Shown here: piece after piece, positions 57,403 to 64,000 of the stretch
Position numbering within the stretch: the stretch's first letter is position 1
Layout: every line of letters begins with the position of its first letter
Source of the DNA: Antedon bifida
Lineage: Eukaryota > Echinodermata > Crinoidea > Comatulida > Antedonidae
Reading direction: 5' to 3'
Length of the DNA: 64,000 bases
NCBI GenBank assembly: GCA_963402885.1
Contig: OY727103.1
Location: forward strand, 9,202,085-9,266,084
Notes under the pieces: generated by a model
Told to the model about the DNA's origin: nothing
What the model saw: the letters and a program-made list of their open reading frames with translations, nothing else
Databases searched by the model: none
Made by a program: the position numbers and the translations under genes

Positions 57403-57599
57403 CTAATTGCGAATTGTTTCGCAAGTATTCTCATATGTACTTAGTATAAAGTACAAATTACGTCAGAGTAGGGCAAAACATCTAATCAAAATAAATATTA
57501 TCACAAAGAAAAAAAAATAAAGGCAAAAGTATAAAATACATATAATATAAAACGAACTAATACAAATGTATGTACACACACACCACGCATAATACATGC

Positions 57600-60060
57600 A
57601 TATTTATGAGTGAAGCATTTTAAGTACTGTTATTTGATAAAATGTCTCTTTTAAAATATTTTTTTAGTATTTTATAATTTTTTAAACAATATCATTTTTA
57701 CAGAGTTCGTTCCATAGTTTCGGTCCATGTATACTGATAAAATGTTGACCAGACGTTAACCTAGAGTATGGTTGTTCTATGTTACAAATATTTCGAAGAT
57801 ATTGGGTAGTATTTTCGTTTCTTTTGAATATCATTTAGATTCGTCTGGGTAAAACATTACTTCTAATCTGGGCCATGAAACCTATGACGGTAACTCTGTT
57901 GATATCCTTTATTTTAAGTATATTCAATTGCTTAAACAATGGCTCAGAATGTTGTCATGGCTTTTTAAATAAAATAATTCTAGCAGCCTTTCTCTGGAGC
58001 TTAAGACGTGATTCTAGTGTACTATCATATATACTCCCCCAAATAATGTTTCCATGCGGTAAAACTAGTGTATTATATAGATTTGTTAAAATATAGTTTG
58101 GAAAAAATGTATAGTTTTTATTAATATTCCAATAGATCTAACGGTTCTTTTTCTAATAAGCCTTATATGATTTTTCCTGCAAAGGTTCTCATTTATTACA
58201 ACCCCAAGAAATGTTACGTTTTTCTTTTGTTTTAATGTAGTGTTATTCATTTTCAATTCAATGTTGGTAGTAATAATACGCCTTTGGGCAGTTTTAAAGA
58301 TTACGTAATTTGTTTTGCTGGTGTTTATTAGAAGTTTATTAGCTTTGAACCACATATTAATTCTATCTAGTTCCACATTTCATCGTTTTTGCCAATGCGT
58401 TCAGATTATTTCCACACTTGAACCCTGTTGTATCATCGGCAAAGCTAATCAATTCAATGTGTGTGCTTGAGTTACATATTATATCGTTCACATAATATAC
58501 AAGAAACAATAATGGACCATTGTAGAACACCAATACTAGTCTCTAATATTAGACGAGATACCATTTTATAGAAAAATTATTGTTTTCGTGATTTTTAGTT
58601 ACTGAACCATTTTAGTGTAACACCTCTTATACCATAGTGGAATAGCTTGTTCAGTAATATACTGTGGTCAATGATGTCAAATGCCTTTGACAAATTTATA
58701 AATGTGGCAATTACGAACTCTTTTTTTAGTATCTTGTGGACCAAATCAATTATAGCGTGGGAGGTTGAATGATTGTTTCGGAAGCCGTATTGCCAATCAT
58801 TAAGTACATTGTATGTTTTAAAGTAATTATACAATCTGGAATGGACTATCTTTTCAAAGATTGTAGAGAAAATTGGTAGTAGTGATATCGGGCGATAATT
58901 CGATGATAAATGACGGTCTCCTTTTTGTATATAGGGATTACTTTTGCAATTTGTATCTGTTCCGGTATTATGCCAGAATGAAGAGATAAGTTAAATATGC
59001 AAGTCAAGGGCTTTACAACAGAATCACCAACTGCCTTGAATACGTACCTTTTGTGAAATTTCATCAAAACCAGTTGTTTTGTTTGCATCAAGTGATTGAA
59101 TCACTTTTAACACTTCCTCCTCATTATATTTACATGGTAGAAAAACATTAAGTTACTTTGCCTGTTTAGCAGACCATCAGACTATTTTGCCGTTGATGGC
59201 TCCATACTGTCTCGTACCTTGAGACCAACATAAATAAAATAATCATTAACCCTCTATGATTTTGTCACCAGATGTAAACGTGGATGGAACATTATTTTTG
59301 TTTCCACCTGGATTTACTATATCATTTATAATATTCCATGTTTTTTTAAAATCTCCTTTAGTATTGTTAAAAACATTTTCATAATATGATTTCTTTGCAT
59401 TTTTACATGTGTGCATAAATGACTTTTTATATAAAACTATTTATACGTATCCTTATTTTTAGACGAGGGATGTTTTATAAATTTGTTGTACAACACATGT
59501 TTTATTTTGCTATACTTTAATAGTCCTGAGCTCATCCATGGTTGTTTGAACTTTTTATACATTTTATAATTTTCTGGTGGTTTTGCGTTTTTTTAAATTT
59601 TTATTATATAATTCTTTGAAAGTGTTGATAAATGCATTGTAAGCATCATCAGGATTTTAGTCCTTGCATAGACATCAACGCAATCAACAGGTAATAAGTC
59701 ATCATGTAGTTTAATTATATTTCGTTCGTTTATTGCATATTTATGAGGTTCTATATTACCGGTCTTTTCGTTGATATCTTTGTCAGGCACTTAGTGCGTA
59801 ATTTGGTATACTGGCACTTGATCAGATATGTCTGATATTAGTATACCAGATAATATTTATCAGAAAGTGCATTGGAGAAAATGTTATCAATTAATGAAGG
59901 TGTGTTGTGTTGTATTCTAGTGGGTCTTGAAATCGATGGGTAAAAGGAATGCAACATCATTGCTTCTAGAAAATCATTTACAAAATCGGTCGATGCGTGC
60001 CTAAGTAAATTAATTTTAAAATCATCGATCATGTGACATGATTTCCCCTCGATATTAACA
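57600..60060 (-). pseudogene. Decayed CR1/L2-like non-LTR retrotransposon
   Basis: Minus-strand pieces in the right order but several frames: endonuclease end (SFYPSISRPTRIQHNTPSLIDNIF, residues given in part; 59,850-60,030), linker (NERNIIKLHDDLLPVDCVDVY), RT start (SGIIPEQIQIAKVIPIYKK, ~58,925), QYGFRNNHSTSHAIIDLVHK (58,740-58,800), NLSKAFDIIDHSILLNKL, FADDTT near 58,431-58,447, and the C-terminal LQRKAARIILFKK (~57,980). The catalytic FADD survives, but frameshifts and stops show it is dead. Confidence 0.85.
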
Positions 60061-60900
60061 TTATATTGAGAATATCGTCTAGTGATCTAGTGACAGAGCT
60101 AGCAATTACGTTTGCAGAGAACTGATTAAAAAATAATCATTTTTAATATAGATAGACAAAAGGATTGGTCAAAATAACACTACGATCAAAAAACCCAAAG
60201 TGAAAAAGATAAATAATGTTACACAGAAGAAATCCTCACTTCCAAAAGTAAATAAACGTCTTTGATAAAAAAAAAAACAACACATGCATACTTCACTACT
60301 GAAATGCACATTATGGACAAATTTCACAAAAATCGAAAAAACAGAAAAAATAAGCGCCTTCGTTGCAAATTGGGATCTGTTTTGGAGGCAATAACTGCAG
60401 TAGAAAATCTATTTTTAGCAATTTGCTGATAAAAGAAATAATAATTTTTGATTTGATTTATTTGATTGGATGCATTCCATTTGGAAAATCACATTACTTA
60501 AAGCTATTATTTTTTTTCAATATTGTGCAGATTTCACCAACTTTTAGTTCTTGAAAGTACATATAATTATTTTATTTATGCTATGGGTATCAGTGGCTGG
60601 ATCTTAAATGGAAATACAAAATAAAATACTATCATTTTTGTTTTATACTTTCTTTGGACATTCTTTTAACATACGATATTATGTGATACCACGGTTATTA
60701 ATGAAATCAAGTAATTTTAAATATTTGTTGTTTAAATATTTTTTTTCTTATAACCAATATGCCTATTGTATTTTCTAAAACCAAAAATAACCTTACATTT
60801 CCACATACCCAAAATACCAATATTAACAAAGATATTAGCTTCTTTGGCATTAACTACCTTTCCAAATAGATTATTTATTAAGTCTGATTTTATGAACAGT
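60061..60900. other. Unassigned AT-rich stretch
   Basis: No conserved frame, repeat copy or RNA feature recognised. Confidence 0.4.
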
Positions 60901-63900
60901 AATTGTTCATGTTTTTAGGGGACAATATATGTTTAGGTTGACACACGACGACTTGTTGCGTTTATGAATTTTACTGTTGATTTTGTCATTTCATCTTTTA
61001 GAGAGAAACCGAGTGAAATAAGAACACTTTACAGCAGCTGCTAAAAGAACATCACTTGTTGAGATAGTGTATGATCTAGGTCTTATTTTATTTTTGTTAA
61101 ACCTATAGATTGTTTTTTCAAATGTTGTTTTAGTCACGTAGTCTTTATTGATAACATCAGAATAATGATTCGCTCATCAATACAGATATTATATTAACGA
61201 ACACAATATTTTTTTTTGGCATTATGTTAAAAAATCAGTAATTAAATATTTGCCATGATCATTATAAAACATGGCACCGTTGAATAATTTTAAATTTAAA
61301 GATACTGTCCCTTGGAAAATTGTGTTTTTTTTTACTACAAACGTAATTAACTTTCCAAAATACTACTACTTGTTTTCATATCTCACAAAAAGAAACTAAC
61401 TTAAGGTTACCTATGATAAGTTGGGATTGTAAATTATGTGCAGTTGTCTGCCCTTCTTCTGTATGTCGTTTACATATATTTGTTTCTGTCATTTAGTGAA
61501 GGAAGGAGGAAATAAATATTATATTATTATTTTAAAAAAAACACCAGAAAACAGATGATAAGCATAAGAAGAGGACAGTGTATTTCATTTGAATAAAGTA
61601 AATGTGGACAGGTATAATTCAGAAAATTATAAAATTGTTTTTCTCCTATATTATTTGTTTAACTTTATACGTTATTAATAATGAAGTTATCGTACGGTTG
61701 TTACCTCATTATAACTGCTATAATTGTTTAAAAAAATGTTATTTCACTCGAGATACATCGAGTCTATTACAAAAACCATTGAGGTCTCTTACAATTCTTT
61801 TCATTTTAATTAAATCACTTATTAACTTAAACTTAAACCTATATAAATAGAATCGGATAGTCGCATACATGTAAATGTATTTAAAGGGCAGGCCAACATA
61901 AACTGTAAAAAATAATTTTACCTCCTTTTTCCTTCAAGCACAAATACTACGAATATGACACAGATCAGGAAGAAACGTAGACTTGAACAGCCTAAACATA
62001 TACTATACTTTATTTAGGCCAACATAAAGTGCGAACGTACATTGATATAGAAACAACATATCCCACGGCAACATAAACATTGCATTAGGCCTATATATTT
62101 AAGTCAACATTGGCCTATCGGTGTAAACGTATTTAGATAGAAACAAGATATTCCGCTGCAACATAAATACTTTAATACATTGCTTTTAATAAATGTAAAT
62201 TGTTATACTTGCCTACTGATGTAGTCAAAATAAGCAGTTTGAACAGAACAACTTACACATAATTCTTGGACTTTTCAATGTATGCTGACGATACTGTATG
62301 AAGATTTTCTAAATAATTTAGACTTTGTACTCTCTCATAGTAACTCTCTGCTTAGCTTCGTTAAAACAAACAAAAACCATTGCCATTGTGTATGTATACA
62401 GACCATAATTCACCAGTATTACCCTGTTGATTTATTTAAAAGTATATGACTGTCATTGTCAATAGTACATGTATGCTGACGATGTTGTATGATGATTGTC
62501 TGTCTATACATACAGTGTTCACCTTTGTGAATTTTATTTAAAATGTTGTTTCTCCTATATTACTCGTTTAACTTTTAGTTAGTTGTATCAAATAAACAGT
62601 CCATTTGAACATTATACGTTTTTCGAAATAAATATTTTACTACTCATTCATAGAATAATAAATAAAGACGCATACAACATAGGTTTTGGCTTAAATAGTT
62701 TAATTAGTAAATGAACATTCACCCATGTAAAACTGCAAATAAAAGTCATAAGCAAATATAAGTTATATAGCAATAATTTTCCAATTCTAAGTAAGCACAA
62801 CAGGGATGCTCAGAAAAAAATAGCCCTATTGCCATAAGTAAACGTAATTAACTTTCCAAAATAGATTATTCAAAGTCTGATTTTATGAACCCTCATTTCT
62901 TATGTTTTTGAGTGACAATATATGTTTATGTTGGAAGAACCAGTTGGCGGTACACACGACGACTTGTATGGATTTTACTGTTTGATTTTGTCATCTCATC
63001 TTTTAGAGAGAAACCTAATGACATAAGAACACTTCACAGCGGCTCTAAAGAACATTTCTTTGTGCGATAGTTGTCAGGCCATGTTTATCTTTTCGTACCG
63101 ACTAATGTCATTTACAAAAGATATGCTATCACCAACATGATGATTATATCACAAGCTTTGCCACTCATCATGATTTCTTATCCATGAAGTCCTATGTATG
63201 TCTAAACAATCACTGACTATCTCACTGACGTATTAATATATCTGGCGTGTTATGGCCATACGTGGCAACCTAGTTATGTGTATTGAAAGTAAGTTGTTTT
63301 ATGGAAATAATTTAATTTGAAACACACAGCCAGTGTTTTCGTTATAATGCTCTTCTTTAGGTAAGATAAATCAGAAACAAACCACGTATTTTACAGTGTG
63401 TCCTTATTCTAACGATTTTTTTTCAAGTTAAAAAAATGTTTATTTTTAAATGAAGTAAAAATAAGATTAAGAATATTTAATATCTGCATTTATCTCAAAT
63501 TTAAATTTATAAAACGTCTTTTCTCGGGATTTTATAAATTATGTAAACGATTTTACAGAAAAATGGGTAAAAATAAACGTTAACAATCGTTAGAAATCTG
63601 CAATCATTGAAGTTGAACCGAGTTTAACGTTACGATCGTTAAAACTGACGAATCAAATGGTTGAAAAAGTAGGCCTACGTCATTGCAGTTAGTGAAAAAT
63701 AGGTACGCGCTGACAATTCTTGAATTTTTACAACGCGATGATGTTTTTTACCTTTTTTGTGTTTGTCTATGGTCAACAATATAGGCTTATGTAAACATTA
63801 AAATGTAGCGATGATTGTTGCACCTTTGTAGAGTTTGCCTTAATACATTTGCAAAGAAAATAATTATGGTTTTTGAGGAACATTGCGTTAAAAAGTATGC

Positions 63901-64000
63901 AGACGTTGTTCATATGCTTGTGCACCTTCTTAAAAGTGTATTTAACAAAAAAAATATTTTTTTTTATTCTTTAAACGTAAAGAATATCGGAATACACTGT
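60901..64000. repeat. Mosaic of the complex repeat family, part 3
   Basis: Copies of segments found at 47-56 kb: 'cacgacgacttgt' with 'ttttagagagaaac' (60,943; 62,957; compare 47,800), 'tgttgtttctcctatattac' (62,544), 'gattaagaatatttaatatc' (63,464), 'aacaatataggcttatgtaa' (63,773). 61,900-62,500 parallels 52,960-53,640. No host gene recognised. Confidence 0.6.

Overview
The window is AT-rich, repeat-dense DNA from a metazoan, most likely a marine invertebrate. The evidence is long AT-rich introns with GT/AG sites, several tRNA-derived SINE families, non-LTR retrotransposon relics, piggyBac-like and foldback elements, and the widespread 'cctccgccaaggagg' marine-invertebrate repeat. Frequent 'taggccta' words hint at an echinoderm or other deuterostome, but this is weak. 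No prokaryotic features are present.

One gene dominates. On the minus strand a single multi-exon gene can be followed from a start codon near 43,027 to the left window edge, where it is still open. It encodes an ankyrin-repeat ROCO protein: a short N-terminal cap, at least 26 intact ankyrin repeats (one repeat per exon), a linker exon, a Roc GTPase domain (exons between 8,044 and 3,773; G1 GKEGAGKT, G2 region EPSTDGI, G3 DYAGQ, G4 THID) and most of a COR domain (4,018 to 1). Exon phases agree throughout. The chosen exons sum to 4,674 nt, exactly 1,558 codons, with no stop.

The ankyrin part (42.9-12.7 kb) has grown by repeated segmental duplication. D-type repeats lie at 37.4-42.1 kb, where intact and decayed exons alternate. 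A 1,080-bp tandem array carrying two A-type exons per unit lies at 30.8-34.8 kb, and a related ~1,075-bp array at 24.2-27.6 kb. Three B+C blocks lie at 20.9-21.4, 28.5-29.0 and 29.9-30.3 kb. A precise 521-bp tandem duplication lies at 18.7-19.7 kb. A ~2-kb block at 16.7-18.8 kb is duplicated at 22.2-24.2 kb. All internal ankyrin exons are phase 0, so gains and losses keep the frame.

Mobile elements sit in the introns: an inverted pair of deletion derivatives of a CXC-domain element (8.8-12.0 kb), a 5'-truncated LINE (14.2-16.2 kb) whose empty site survives in a paralogous segment at 36.85 kb, SINEs that are present or absent between paralogous blocks, a TTAA-flanked MITE, and an L1-like fragment. 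Just upstream of the start codon, a 1,520-bp foldback palindrome (43,723-45,242) with 5-bp flanking repeats is nested in another repeat. From 45.3 to 64 kb I recognise no host gene. That stretch is a mosaic of a complex repeat family, palindromic MITEs and a decayed minus-strand CR1/L2-like LINE (57.6-60.1 kb).
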